This document shows, piece after piece, positions 37,025-45,831 of a stretch of 64,000 nt of DNA. The notes under the pieces are model-generated. The model made no database searches. It was given only the letters and a program-made list of their open reading frames with translations, and was not told where the DNA came from. The translations under genes and the position numbers were made by a program. Position 1 is the first letter of the stretch; the number at the start of each line of letters is the position of its first letter. The DNA comes from Actinomycetes bacterium. GTDB lineage: Bacteria; Actinomycetota; Actinomycetes; Propionibacteriales; Propionibacteriaceae. Where the stretch lies: assembly GCA_023442485.1 (NCBI GenBank), contig JAEZZG010000057.1, positions 1 through 64,000 on the forward strand. Reading direction: 5' to 3'.

Positions 37025-38506
37025 TCATCGGTGCAGAGGGATCCGCACTTCTGCGGTCGCCCCTCGTTGCCCAGGCTTGGAATACAGTTCAAAGCTTCCG
37101 TTGAGGTCCGAGATCAGTGTCGAAACGATCGACAGTCCCAGGCTGCTGGTTTGGGCGGCCACGTCGAAACCGTCCGGGACGCCATTGCCGTTATCGCGAA
37201 TCTTGACGCACAGCTCTTCACCGTCGTTATCGACCAGCACCTCTACGACTCCTTCGTGCTCCACTGATCCTGACCCTAAGCCGTGTTCGACGGCGTTTTG
37301 ACACAGCTCTGTGATGATCATCGCCAGATTGGTCGCGATGTGAGCCCCGACGGTACCGAATGATCCAGTCCGCACCGACACCACATGGCCGTGACTGGCA
37401 GCAACGTCTTCTAGGTTGAGGAGGATCTGGTCGGCGACCTCATCGAAGTCGACCTCTTCTGCATAGGAGTGAGACAAGATTTCGTGCACCAAAGAAATCG
37501 CTTGAACCCGACGGGTTGCCTCCATCAGAGCGTGTTTGGCTTCATTGGTGGAGGCGCGGCGCACCTGCATCCGCAACAGGGCCGCCACAGTTTGGAGATT
37601 GTTCTTGACTCGGTGATGGATCTCATGGATCGTGGCGTTCTTCGTCACTAACTGTCGTTCGCGCAGCCGCAGATCGGAGATATCACGCACCAACACCACC
37701 CACGACGGGGCGGACCCACCGTCTTCGCCCATCCACACCGGGATGATCCGCATCCTGATCACGACGTGATCCTTGGTCACTTCGGCGTCGAGGGGTTTTC
37801 CTTTGGCGAGATCACCGGCGATGTTCTGGCCGATCTCTGCGATCTTGTCGTGGTAGCGCCTGACGATCGGCGTGAATTCCTCCCCTTCGAGATCGCCGAC
37901 ATATCCCAGACGTCGAAAAGCGGTCGTCGCGTTCGGAGAGGCAAATAACACGACGTCGTTGGGTGCCACGCGAATCACCCCGTCACCGACATTGGGAGTC
38001 ACGGAGGGATCGTTGGCTTCGGCGACAGGGAATTTGCCGTGGTGGAGCATCTCCGTCAGGGCGTGAGAAATCTCGAGATAATTGTCCTCTAGGTTGCCAG
38101 GAGCGCGCACCCCCATCTGATTGGTGTGCTTTTCGACCACCGCGATACATTCGCCGTGACGGACAATCGGCACCGCCCAAATATCGACTGGAATTCCCGC
38201 TTGGAGCTTGTTATCTGAGGTCTCACAGATCTCTTCCGACATGAAAGCCTCAGTGACTAGATGTTCTTCGTCGTAGACGATTCGCTCGCCGATGACGTCC
38301 TCCTCTAGGGCGGTGGGACCAGTCGAAGGACGCACCTGGGCGACGGCAACGTAGATGTTCGGGTCTTCTTCTTGTACCCACAAGATCAGATCCGAAAACG
38401 AGGTATCGGCTAGAAGGCGCCACTGTTTCACCAAGGCCGCCAGCCATTCGCGATCTTGGGAAGACAGGAGGGTTTTCTGCTCTAATACCGATGCCAATGA
38501 CGCCAT
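37025..38506 (-). CDS. pdtaS: PdtaS-type sensor histidine kinase
   Basis: The 493-residue soluble kinase has an N-terminal GAF-like domain (about 1-150), a PAS-like domain (about 180-300), then a HisKA_2 phosphoacceptor region (IHEIHHRVKNNLQTVAALL, His near 312) and a HATPase_c domain (ELCQNAVEHG, IRDNGNGVPDGFD, SLGLSIVSTLI). In mycobacteria PdtaS signals to PdtaR, an ANTAR-domain RNA-binding antiterminator, and lies beside whiB1 exactly as here. No membrane segment is present. PdtaR is not in the window. Confidence 0.92.
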   Translation of the reverse strand: MASLASVLEQKTLLSSQDREWLAALVKQWRLLADTSFSDLILWVQEEDPNIYVAVAQVRPSTGPTALEEDVIGERIVYDEEHLVTEAFMSEEICETSDNKLQAGIPVDIWAVPIVRHGECIAVVEKHTNQMGVRAPGNLEDNYLEISHALTEMLHHGKFPVAEANDPSVTPNVGDGVIRVAPNDVVLFASPNATTAFRRLGYVGDLEGEEFTPIVRRYHDKIAEIGQNIAGDLAKGKPLDAEVTKDHVVIRMRIIPVWMGEDGGSAPSWVVLVRDISDLRLRERQLVTKNATIHEIHHRVKNNLQTVAALLRMQVRRASTNEAKHALMEATRRVQAISLVHEILSHSYAEEVDFDEVADQILLNLEDVAASHGHVVSVRTGSFGTVGAHIATNLAMIITELCQNAVEHGLGSGSVEHEGVVEVLVDNDGEELCVKIRDNGNGVPDGFDVAAQTSSLGLSIVSTLISDLNGSFELYSKPGQRGATAEVRIPLHR

Positions 38507-38778
38507 GCCACCACTTTAGTGGCGCGAAGGAACCGGCGCGAACCCGGTTTTGGTACCTCGATGCGCACACGCGCGCGTCGTGGTTTGGCTCTCAGGCACC
38601 AACCTGGCAAAATTGTCTGTTGGTTCGGCCCTACGTCACTTGTGGGTCGGAAACTGCCAGGTCTGCTACCGGGAGGCAAGTGCACTCTCCCCTGTTATTC
38701 CTGATTCGTCCTTTAGACGACGGGATGACGTGGCGATTCTGGCATCCATCTGCAGATACTTGACGGAAGGAATCCATC
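38507..38778. other. Divergent intergenic region, pdtaS / bL37
   Basis: About 270 bases with no supported gene. It must hold the promoters of both flanking genes; no convincing -35/-10 pair was found. Confidence 0.4.
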
Positions 38779-38850
38779 ATGGCCAAGCGTGGACGTAAGC
38801 GTCGCGACCGTCGCAAGAGTGCCGCCAACCACGGCAAGCGCCCTTGCTAG
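38779..38850 (+). CDS. Ribosomal protein bL37 (23 residues)
   Basis: This very short gene encodes MAKRGRKRRDRRKSAANHGK followed by RPC. It matches the tiny actinobacterial large-subunit protein bL37, first seen in mycobacterial ribosome structures, which has about 24 residues and ends in the same HGKRP stretch. More than 40 percent of residues are Lys or Arg, as expected for an rRNA-bound peptide. GGAAGGA lies seven bases before the ATG, and an intrinsic terminator follows 30 bases after the stop, so it is a complete single-gene unit. The final Cys is unusual. Confidence 0.9.
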   Translation: MAKRGRKRRDRRKSAANHGKRPC

Positions 38851-38879
38851 TTGACCGCTCTCGAACCTCGACGGTTCTT

Positions 38880-38914
38880 AGGTGCCGAGCACACGCCCGG
38901 CACCTTTGTTTTTT
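38880..38914 (+). terminator. Terminator of the bL37 gene
   Basis: AGGTGCCG (38880-38887) pairs perfectly with CGGCACCT (38898-38905) and is followed by TTGTTTTTT. Confidence 0.92.
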
Positions 38915-39110
38915 AACAAACTCCTGAACCACCACAGTTCGACGCATAGTCACCGACACTGAACACACAACTGCCACCAAGCTGACAAGGCAAGAAACAA
39001 AGTTTTCCACAGTTTCTCGACAATTCACTCGCTCATCCACCAATATCCGGCAAGATATTCCCAAGCGCAATCGCGTATCAAGACGCAATCATGTGTCACA
39101 GGGGGTATAG
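38915..39110. other. AT-leaning intergenic region before the secreted-protein pair
   Basis: About 200 bases with no supported gene. It probably holds the promoter of the lipoprotein at 39111. Base composition drops here relative to the flanks. Confidence 0.4.
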
Positions 39111-39779
39111 ATGTCGAGGTTTGTGTACCTAACGAAAGTAATGCTGTGTGGAGTGCTCGGTGGAGCAATGCTGGTGGCTGGTTGTACCAACCCAACATCG
39201 TCAACGTCTTCGTCAACACATGCGCAGACTCCATCACCGACACCATCACCAAGCGTCGACCCAATCACAAAGAATCCCTCCAATCGATTCGCCGATCCCA
39301 CCCTCGGGCCACTACCTGAATACGAACTGATCACCCCAGTACTCACCGCAGACCGCAAAGACTCACCAGAGTTCAGAGAAGCCCTAGAACGATTCAACAC
39401 CTACTGGCCAACCGAACTAGAGTTCGTCAAGAACGGCGGGTTCACAGAACTCCCCGAAGCAGCCAAAGACTTATTCAATCCCGAGATGCAGAAAGCCCTT
39501 CTAAATGCTGGAAAGGCTATGTTGGCTAAAGAACGCACTGCCAACATGCCGCCTCATCCAGTCATAAGAATCGCGCCAGCTATCAATAAATCAAATACAG
39601 CCGAAGTAACAATCGACATTTGCAAGGATTTCCGAAACGTAAGCTACCAAAAAAATAATTCCAAAACCAAAGAATACGGCACCTTAATTATGCAAACACT
39701 AAGTTTCCAACGTATCAACAATAAGTTAATTGCATATGACGGCCAATCTAATTCAAAGGTAAAAGAATGTCCATTCTAA
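39111..39779 (+). CDS. Putative lipoprotein of unknown function
   Basis: The protein has 222 residues. It begins with a lipoprotein signal (KVMLCGVLGGAMLVAGC, lipobox VAGC) followed by a Ser/Thr/Pro linker (about 27-48). The mature domain (about 70-220) starts PEFREALERFNTYWPTELEF and ends with two cysteines (VTIDICKD, KVKEC), a layout resembling NTF2-like secreted domains of actinobacteria, though this is only a pattern-level guess. AGGGGG lies about six bases before the ATG. The second half of the gene is strikingly AT-rich compared with its neighbours. It overlaps the next gene by 13 bases. Confidence 0.75.
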   Translation: MSRFVYLTKVMLCGVLGGAMLVAGCTNPTSSTSSSTHAQTPSPTPSPSVDPITKNPSNRFADPTLGPLPEYELITPVLTADRKDSPEFREALERFNTYWPTELEFVKNGGFTELPEAAKDLFNPEMQKALLNAGKAMLAKERTANMPPHPVIRIAPAINKSNTAEVTIDICKDFRNVSYQKNNSKTKEYGTLIMQTLSFQRINNKLIAYDGQSNSKVKECPF

Positions 39780-40627
39780 AGAAAGCCCTATATTCTGCTA
39801 TCATCATTTCACTTGGTCTTTCTGCCACATTAACCTGCTCACATAATGCCAATGCAAGTTCTGATGACGGGGCTTACGCAGTTGACACCTCAACCACTCC
39901 GGACACCGTTCAGGTGGAGCTGGAGGTGTACGACTCCAGGGACGGGTCTGGTGGAGGCGGTGACGACATCGAGTGGGTCATTACCGAAAAAGATCAGATC
40001 TCGGTTGATTGGATGAATTTCTGTAACGACAAGCACAGAAGAGAAGGGAACGATTTTCGGTTTGGGGTCGATCTGGTTGATCCAGAAGTCGGCGACGATG
40101 CCTTCATATTCAGCTACTGGCTTGATGATGAAAAAGAAAAGGCAGAGGTGAGAGAAGCTGTCTCGAAGGTCGTCGCAAAGTTGCAGGTTCCGATTCCAAC
40201 CGTCAATACGCACCCGGACAATACCACGAACAAATGGGGAGTTGTCCCCGTAAATCTCCCGGTGTGGTTTGAAGCATCTGCTAGCCCCCTAAGTTCTACC
40301 ACTCTGCAGACTATTTCTACTAGAAAACGAATCAGCGTGCGGATCAAGGCCGTACCGACTCATACCGTCTGGAATACTGGGGACGGGACAACCATTAGTT
40401 GCCAGACCAGTACACCAAGGCCCGCTAACAGTGACCCGTGGACTCCGTCTCCAGATTGTGGGCACATCTACCGCTCCCCTAACCCGAAGACAACCATCAC
40501 TGTTACCCAGTATTGGAAGGTCAACTGGTGGGCACATTACAAATATGGATCTCTTACTCTTCAATCCACAGCCACGATTCAACGCAATGTAGGAGAAATC
40601 GCGTCCGTGCTACTGAGGAATCCCTAG
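39767..40627 (+). CDS. Secreted PKD-like protein of unknown function
   Basis: The protein has 286 residues with an N-terminal signal peptide (ALYSAIIISLGLSATLTC, probable cleavage after NANA). A Gly/Asp-rich segment (DSRDGSGGGGDDIEW) follows. The C-terminal third has VWNTGDGTTISCQT and PDCGHIYRS, a PKD-type WxxGDG motif with two cysteines likely bridged, then repeated aromatic beta strands (TVTQYWKVNWWAHY). Proteins of this type are common but uncharacterised in actinobacteria. Overlap with the upstream lipoprotein gene suggests that the two are made together. The AT-rich start contrasts with the rest of the gene. Confidence 0.75.
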   Translation: MSILKKALYSAIIISLGLSATLTCSHNANASSDDGAYAVDTSTTPDTVQVELEVYDSRDGSGGGGDDIEWVITEKDQISVDWMNFCNDKHRREGNDFRFGVDLVDPEVGDDAFIFSYWLDDEKEKAEVREAVSKVVAKLQVPIPTVNTHPDNTTNKWGVVPVNLPVWFEASASPLSSTTLQTISTRKRISVRIKAVPTHTVWNTGDGTTISCQTSTPRPANSDPWTPSPDCGHIYRSPNPKTTITVTQYWKVNWWAHYKYGSLTLQSTATIQRNVGEIASVLLRNP

Positions 40628-40677
40628 AAAATCTCTAGCGTATAGAAGGAGAACAACTAGCCTTCGTCACAGAGCCC

Positions 40678-41148
40678 CTATCCAGGGAAACAGCGCAGAG
40701 TGGTGGGCCTGACTCCATCTTTGTATTCTTCAGGATCGGCCATGTCAAGAGGCTCTACACCTTTGAGCATCTCGCGATAACGGTCACGCTCTGCACACGC
40801 CATGGTGAGCGCATCAATCACGAGCGGACCATTGTCGACTTGGGTCCAGTCATAGAGTTGATCTCGGCTCGCTGACTTCGCCTTCTCACACACCACTCTG
40901 GCTTCTTCAATGTAATAAACGAGGTACACCTCTCGATCCGGCAGATCTGATGATGACGAGAAGCACCCCAAAAACTCTTTTTCATTGGCACTCAGATTCA
41001 TCGAATCCAATGACCTCGGAGAAGGAGACGGAAGCGAAGACTCCGACTGCGACGCAGGTGCCGAAGACGACGAATCAGCCGAGCACCCGGTGACAAACAC
41101 GGCAGAAATCCCCAGAAGTGAGGCAACCAATAGCGCAGGACGTCTCAT
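40678..41148 (-). CDS. Putative lipoprotein of unknown function
   Basis: This 156-residue protein has a lipoprotein signal (RRPALLVASLLGISAVFVTGC) and a Ser/Pro-rich linker, then an acidic alpha-helical domain of about 100 residues containing four cysteines (LGCFSS, RVVCEK, MACAER, LRCFPG) that could form two disulfides. No family was recognised. The ATG at 41148 was chosen because the signal peptide starts there and TAGTGT ends seven bases upstream, consistent with a leaderless transcript; a GTG at 41178 would add ten residues. It converges with the PKD-like gene. Confidence 0.72.
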   Translation of the reverse strand: MRRPALLVASLLGISAVFVTGCSADSSSSAPASQSESSLPSPSPRSLDSMNLSANEKEFLGCFSSSSDLPDREVYLVYYIEEARVVCEKAKSASRDQLYDWTQVDNGPLVIDALTMACAERDRYREMLKGVEPLDMADPEEYKDGVRPTTLRCFPG

Positions 41149-41207
41149 GACACCAACACTACAACAGCCACACAACACTGGTGGCTAACTATCGTTCGCG
41201 TCGCGAC

Positions 41208-41873
41208 CTAGCCTCGCCCCACCTCGTCGGCCAATCCGCAGATCACCGCAACCACCTCATTGAGGGTGAGATCGGATGAATCGATGGTCACTACCCCGTC
41301 AGCGGCAGTCATGAACTCGCTCATCGTTGCGTCGTCACGATCACGGCGAATAATCGAATCCGCTACCGTCTCGCGATCCACATCAGAGGATAACTGCGCC
41401 TGACGACGAGCAATTCGCTTCTGCGGATCAGCCACCAACAACACCCGCAACTGGGCATCCGGCCAAACCTTAGTCGTAATATCGCGACCCTCAACCACCG
41501 CGCAGGCACCGCTTGCTTCAATGATTCGCCTCATCTGGGCGCTCAACACATCACGGACATGCTGGGTAGTTGCAGCATGGGAGACCACCGCCGACACCTC
41601 AGGTTTGCGAATCTCATCGGTGACATCCACGCCGTCAATAGAAACGCCTGGATGATCAGGGTTCGTGTCAACCTGGAGATTGACCTCGTCAACGATCCGG
41701 GCCAATGCCTCCTTGTCATCGACCACTCCACGACGCATAGCAGCCACCTGGATCGCCCGGTACATTGAGCCAGTATCCAAATAAGCCAACCCCAAACGCT
41801 TCGCCACCGCCCTCGACGTTGAAGACTTACCAACCCCGGACGCCCCATCAATGGCAATGACTAACGAACCCAT
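41208..41873 (-). CDS. cmk: Cytidylate kinase
   Basis: The enzyme phosphorylates CMP and dCMP. The 221-residue protein has the P-loop IAIDGASGVGKSSTSRAVA at its start, LAYLDTGSMYRA, GRDITTKVWPDA and RRQAQLSSDVDRETVADSII. GGAG lies about five bases before the ATG at 41873. In actinobacteria der (engA) usually follows; here a lipoprotein gene does instead. Confidence 0.96.
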   Translation of the reverse strand: MGSLVIAIDGASGVGKSSTSRAVAKRLGLAYLDTGSMYRAIQVAAMRRGVVDDKEALARIVDEVNLQVDTNPDHPGVSIDGVDVTDEIRKPEVSAVVSHAATTQHVRDVLSAQMRRIIEASGACAVVEGRDITTKVWPDAQLRVLLVADPQKRIARRQAQLSSDVDRETVADSIIRRDRDDATMSEFMTAADGVVTIDSSDLTLNEVVAVICGLADEVGRG

Positions 41874-41994
41874 CACGACTCCAATCCCTCAACGCGTCCA
41901 ATACTGACAACCTCATCTCAACCAGCACAAAGCCACCGTCCAAAGCCCGTGCCCTCGACATTCGTCACCCATCTAACCGTCCGATGGCAATCGA

Positions 41995-43050
41995 TTAAGC
42001 ACGCAGCGACCATCCCAGACTAGATAACTGATCTCTTAGCGAATCGGCCTTATCCGGCTCCACTAAGATAGACAAGAAACCAGCCTGAGCTAGCTGATCG
42101 TGTTCAATCGACAAATCTTCGATGTTGACTCCAGCATTCTCGATGTCGGCGAATAACCCGGCAAGGGCGCCAGGTTCATCAGGGATCGCGACGATGACCG
42201 TCCGCCACAGACGCCGATCCTGGCCGTGTTTGCCTGGCAAAGCATCGTGGCCACGCTGCCCATCAGCGAGGAACACCTCGACTGCCTCAGGGTCATCGAG
42301 CCTAGTCAACAGCCAATCGAAGTCATCGCGAATCGCCGCCAGCTCCGCGCGAATCGCGTCCCGGTTAGCGGAGATGATCTGCCGCCACAACTTCGGATCA
42401 GAACCGGCGATCCGAGTGACGTCGCGGACGCCCTGTCCAGCTAGCAGGAGGTTTTGGTGCGGCACACTACGCAGATGGGCAGCCACCAGCGACGACATGA
42501 TTTGCGGGACGTGGGAAACCTGAGCCACAGCCCGGTCATGGGTATGTGCATCTAAGTTCACCACCCTGGCCTGGCAGGCCTTAGCCAGGTTTTGAACCAT
42601 CTCAAAGGCTAAATCGCTCGTGTCAGCTCCTGGCGACACCACCCAGGTGCGGTTGACGAAAAGATCGGGATTGGCTGTGATCGGCCCAGAAAACTGAGAA
42701 CCGGCCATCGGGTGAGACCCGCAGTAACGCGACACCTCCACCCCCATTGCCTCGATCCGGTCCAATACTTGGCCCTTCACAGACCCCACGTCGGTGATCA
42801 CGGCACGCGGAAATCTATGCAACGACGATGCAACCACTTCGGGGATCGCGTCAGGAGGAATCGACACCACCACCAGATCAACATCGCCCGGGCGGATCGG
42901 TTCCACCCGTCCTGCCCCACGCGAAGCTGCCACGACGGCATGATGAGGGTCCTTATCCTCCAGGTGAACCCGCCATCCTTCCCGGGTTAGTGCACAACCG
43001 ATGGAGGCTCCGATCAGGCCAGCACCAATGATCATCACAGAATGAGCCAC
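41995..43050 (-). CDS. tyrA: Prephenate dehydrogenase
   Basis: TyrA oxidatively decarboxylates prephenate to 4-hydroxyphenylpyruvate for tyrosine. The 351-residue protein opens with an NAD-binding motif (VMIIGAGLIGASIGCALTREG), has DVGSVKGQVLDRIEA and GSHPMAGSQFSGP (catalytic His), and ends with an ACT-like domain (DEPGALAGLFADIENAGVNI). The GTG start is six bases after the prcA stop, so it is probably expressed with the proteasome genes. Confidence 0.94.
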   Translation of the reverse strand: MAHSVMIIGAGLIGASIGCALTREGWRVHLEDKDPHHAVVAASRGAGRVEPIRPGDVDLVVVSIPPDAIPEVVASSLHRFPRAVITDVGSVKGQVLDRIEAMGVEVSRYCGSHPMAGSQFSGPITANPDLFVNRTWVVSPGADTSDLAFEMVQNLAKACQARVVNLDAHTHDRAVAQVSHVPQIMSSLVAAHLRSVPHQNLLLAGQGVRDVTRIAGSDPKLWRQIISANRDAIRAELAAIRDDFDWLLTRLDDPEAVEVFLADGQRGHDALPGKHGQDRRLWRTVIVAIPDEPGALAGLFADIENAGVNIEDLSIEHDQLAQAGFLSILVEPDKADSLRDQLSSLGWSLRA

Positions 43051-43056
43051 GGCAGA

Positions 43057-43740
43057 CTAACCCTCAATGGAACGCAAAATCTGGGCAGGATCGAGCCGGA
43101 TAAACTTTCGCTCCATCGCTCGGGCTCGATCCAAGACGCCAACTTCAAGGGAAGACGCCGGCAGACGACCTGTCTCAGCTAAGGCGTCAGCGGCAAGAAC
43201 CAGCACCTGCTCTAAGCTCAGCGACTCAACCCAACGCGATGCCAGCTCCTGTTCGACGGTATCGGCGCGCCCGCCCAAGGCGAGGAATGAGGATGAATCT
43301 GTCACCGAACCGTCGTAGGTGATCCGGTAGATGGTGTCGTCGCCGCAGGCAGCACCTAGTTCGCCCACGGCTAACTCGACCTCGAAAGGCATCGCCTCAC
43401 CTGAGGCAAAGACAGCTCCAATGGTTTGGGCGTAGGCGTTGGCCAAGGATCGCGCCGACACGTCAGACCTGTCGTAGAGGTAGCCGCGCAGATCGGCCCA
43501 GCGAATACCGGCGATCCGCAAATTCTCGAAGACGTTGTAGCGGCCAACCGCGACAAATCCGATTCGGTCGTAAATCTCGGAAACCTTGTGTAGGGAGCTG
43601 GACCGGTTATCGGCGACGAAGGCCAACCCGTCACGGTAACTGAGCACCACCGCTGAACGGCCCTTGGCGACACCTTGGCGGGCATAGTCAGCGCGATCTT
43701 TCATGATCTGCTCGGGGGAAACATAGAACGGAACTGTCAC
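43057..43740 (-). CDS. prcA: 20S proteasome alpha subunit
   Basis: The 227-residue alpha subunit forms the outer rings and gate of the actinobacterial 20S proteasome. It begins FYVSPEQIMKDRADYARQGVAKGRSAVVLSYRDG, diagnostic of PrcA, and has no catalytic Thr. The GTG start overlaps the prcB stop as GTGA. The C-terminus lacks the long acidic tail seen in mycobacteria. pafA, which often follows, is not present. Confidence 0.95.
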   Translation of the reverse strand: MTVPFYVSPEQIMKDRADYARQGVAKGRSAVVLSYRDGLAFVADNRSSSLHKVSEIYDRIGFVAVGRYNVFENLRIAGIRWADLRGYLYDRSDVSARSLANAYAQTIGAVFASGEAMPFEVELAVGELGAACGDDTIYRITYDGSVTDSSSFLALGGRADTVEQELASRWVESLSLEQVLVLAADALAETGRLPASSLEVGVLDRARAMERKFIRLDPAQILRSIEG

Positions 43741-44606
43741 AGCACACCCGCCCCTGGTCCGTCAGGACGCTGAAGACGCTGGGCGAGTACCTCAGCGGTC
43801 AAATCAGCGACCTGATCTGTTGATAACCTCACGACGCCGACTTCGCTGGCTGACATGATTACCGGGTAGATCTTTCGGGACACGTCTGGGCCACCGGTTG
43901 CCGAGTCGTCGTCAGCGGCATCGAAGAGGGCTTGGATCAGCACCAGTGCGGCTTCGCGCTCATCAAAGTCCGGACGATAAAGCTTCTTTAGCGAGCCTTT
44001 GGCAAAAACCGAGCCCGAGCCCACGGCGGAGACCGATAGCTCTTCGTAGCAGCCGCCGGTGAGGTCGAAGGAGAACATGCGGCCGCGCCTGGCCTCATGA
44101 TCCCAGCCAGCGAAGAGCGGAACTACGCCGAGGCCGTGGAGAGCTAGCCCCAGTTGAGATCGCAACATGCCAGCCAAACGGTTGGCTTTGCCTGACAACG
44201 AAAGCGAAGTTCCTTCAATTTTGGCGTAGTGGACCAGTTCAACCTGGAACTGACGAGCGAGGTCAATCGCGATCCCTGCGGTGCCGGCGACACCAATCAT
44301 CGACAACTCATCGGCGACGAAGACCTTCTCGATGTCGCGTTGAGCAATCATTGAGCTCATTGTCGCCCGGCGATCCCCCGCCATCATCACACCGTCGCGG
44401 TAGGACACCGCCACGATGGTGGTGCCGTGAGGGGCGAGAGAATCGCGGCGGGCATCTTGGTTTGCGGCACGCAAGGCATCGTCGAGACGGGACCTCTCCC
44501 CGACAAGATCTTCGTGACCAGCCCGGGTCAGCGCGGAGCACAAGTCTTGGAAAGACGACGATCCCGGCTGCAATAGCACCGGATCGAAACCTGAGAAAGC
44601 CACCAC
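43737..44606 (-). CDS. prcB: 20S proteasome beta subunit
   Basis: PrcB is the protease subunit. The 289-residue precursor should be cut between Gly61 and Thr62 (APHGTTIVAVSYRDGVMMAGD), exposing the catalytic N-terminal threonine; a propeptide of about 60 residues is normal. Lys and Asp partners follow (GDRRATMSSMIAQRDIEKVF). Two adjacent GTG codons (44606 and 44603) follow AGGAGG; either could start translation. pup and dop, which normally precede prcB, are not found in the 170 bases upstream. Confidence 0.95.
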   Translation of the reverse strand: MVAFSGFDPVLLQPGSSSFQDLCSALTRAGHEDLVGERSRLDDALRAANQDARRDSLAPHGTTIVAVSYRDGVMMAGDRRATMSSMIAQRDIEKVFVADELSMIGVAGTAGIAIDLARQFQVELVHYAKIEGTSLSLSGKANRLAGMLRSQLGLALHGLGVVPLFAGWDHEARRGRMFSFDLTGGCYEELSVSAVGSGSVFAKGSLKKLYRPDFDEREAALVLIQALFDAADDDSATGGPDVSRKIYPVIMSASEVGVVRLSTDQVADLTAEVLAQRLQRPDGPGAGVL

Positions 44607-44775
44607 ACCTCCTTGGAACTGATCAATGATTGAGTTAGTCGAGAGGTTACGTCAGGCAACCTCAGCAACAATATCGCTGGTAACACAGCTCGGCCCCTCA
44701 GTGTACCCGCAAGCGAGAGCAGTAGGCATCACGGTCCAGTGCAGAAGGCCTGATCAGGCAGGGCTGGCGACCAGG

Positions 44776-45759
44776 TCACATGCGGAATCGCTCATCGGCA
44801 CGGGCTTGTTCTTCGTCAGGGGTGCCCACACCATCAGGACGCGGCCCGTGGTAGTCCACACCGTAGGCACCGGGGGCTGGACGGCGGCGCTTCTTCGGCG
44901 GACGATGGCCCGGGCTCATTCGTCGGGCAATGACGATGAAACCAGTATGGGAGCCTGGACCGTGTGCCGGACGCACCGCTAGACCCTCGGCGTGCCAGTG
45001 ACGCACCAGATTCTCGGTCGCGTCTGGTTCAGTGAACCCTCCATTGACCCGAATCTGATCCATCACCCGCGCCATCTGGGTGGTGGTAGCCACATAACAG
45101 CACAGCAAGCCCCCTGGGACGAGACGCTCAGCCACCGCGTCGATACATTCCCACGGCGCCAACATGTCAAGAACCACCCGATCGACTGGTTCGGCGCGCA
45201 GGTTGGAGACCAGGTCCCCGTCGACGACAGTCCAGTTTGGCGGCCTCTTGCCAAAGAACTCAGTGACGTTGGCTTGAGCCTGCTCCGCGAAATCGGCGCG
45301 GCGCTCGTAAGACGTCAGCCGTCCATGCTCACCGATGCTGCGCAGGATCACCATCGATAGTGCCCCTGACCCGACACCTGCTTCGAGGACTCTGGCGCCG
45401 GGGAAAATATCGGCCCACATCACGATCTGAGCGGCATCCTTGGGATAAATAATGGCCGCCTTGCGCGGCATCGTCACCATTTGTTCACACATCAGGTTAC
45501 GCATCACCAAGAACTCCCCGCCGCCTTCAGAGACAACCGTCATCCCCTCGGTGTGCCCGATGATCTGGTGGTGAAAAACCCGGCCCTTGGTGGTGTGGAA
45601 GACGCCGTCAGCAGCCAGAATGATCGAGTGGCGTTTGCCACGCTTATCGGTGAGTTCACATCGCTCTCCGACTCTGAATCGTCCGGTGCGAATCCCGGCG
45701 ATCGCTTGCAGCTCGTCCGGGGGAAGAGTGCGGTCATCGAAGTCAGGCGACAAATCCAT
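44776..45759 (-). CDS. trmI: tRNA (adenine-58-N1)-methyltransferase TrmI
   Basis: The enzyme makes m1A58 in the T loop of tRNA. The 327-residue protein has an N-terminal beta domain (GERCELTDKRGKRHSIIL), the TrmI signature IIYPKDAAQIVMWADIFPG, the SAM-binding EAGVGSGALSMVIL and the catalytic region VVLDMLAPWECIDA. A basic and then acidic tail of about 45 residues follows, as in other actinobacteria. AAGGAG precedes the ATG. In mycobacteria the gene lies next to the mpa-dop-pup-prcBA locus, so its position here marks the same locus with genes missing between. Confidence 0.94.
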   Translation of the reverse strand: MDLSPDFDDRTLPPDELQAIAGIRTGRFRVGERCELTDKRGKRHSIILAADGVFHTTKGRVFHHQIIGHTEGMTVVSEGGGEFLVMRNLMCEQMVTMPRKAAIIYPKDAAQIVMWADIFPGARVLEAGVGSGALSMVILRSIGEHGRLTSYERRADFAEQAQANVTEFFGKRPPNWTVVDGDLVSNLRAEPVDRVVLDMLAPWECIDAVAERLVPGGLLCCYVATTTQMARVMDQIRVNGGFTEPDATENLVRHWHAEGLAVRPAHGPGSHTGFIVIARRMSPGHRPPKKRRRPAPGAYGVDYHGPRPDGVGTPDEEQARADERFRM

Positions 45760-45831
45760 CGGTCTCCTTGGCTAGGGCGGGGCAGATCCAGACACCCCGT
45801 CGACATTACCGATCCTGGCGGAAAGGCAAAA

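Noticed and set aside
38777..39088. Minus-strand frame of 103 codons over the bL37 gene
   Set aside because: It is opposite a supported gene and its terminator, and the product is Arg/Cys-rich without family features.
44607..44775. A pup gene between trmI and prcB
   Set aside because: The gap is 169 bases, shorter than the roughly 195 needed, and no frame ends in the Gly-Gly-Glu/Gln signature.
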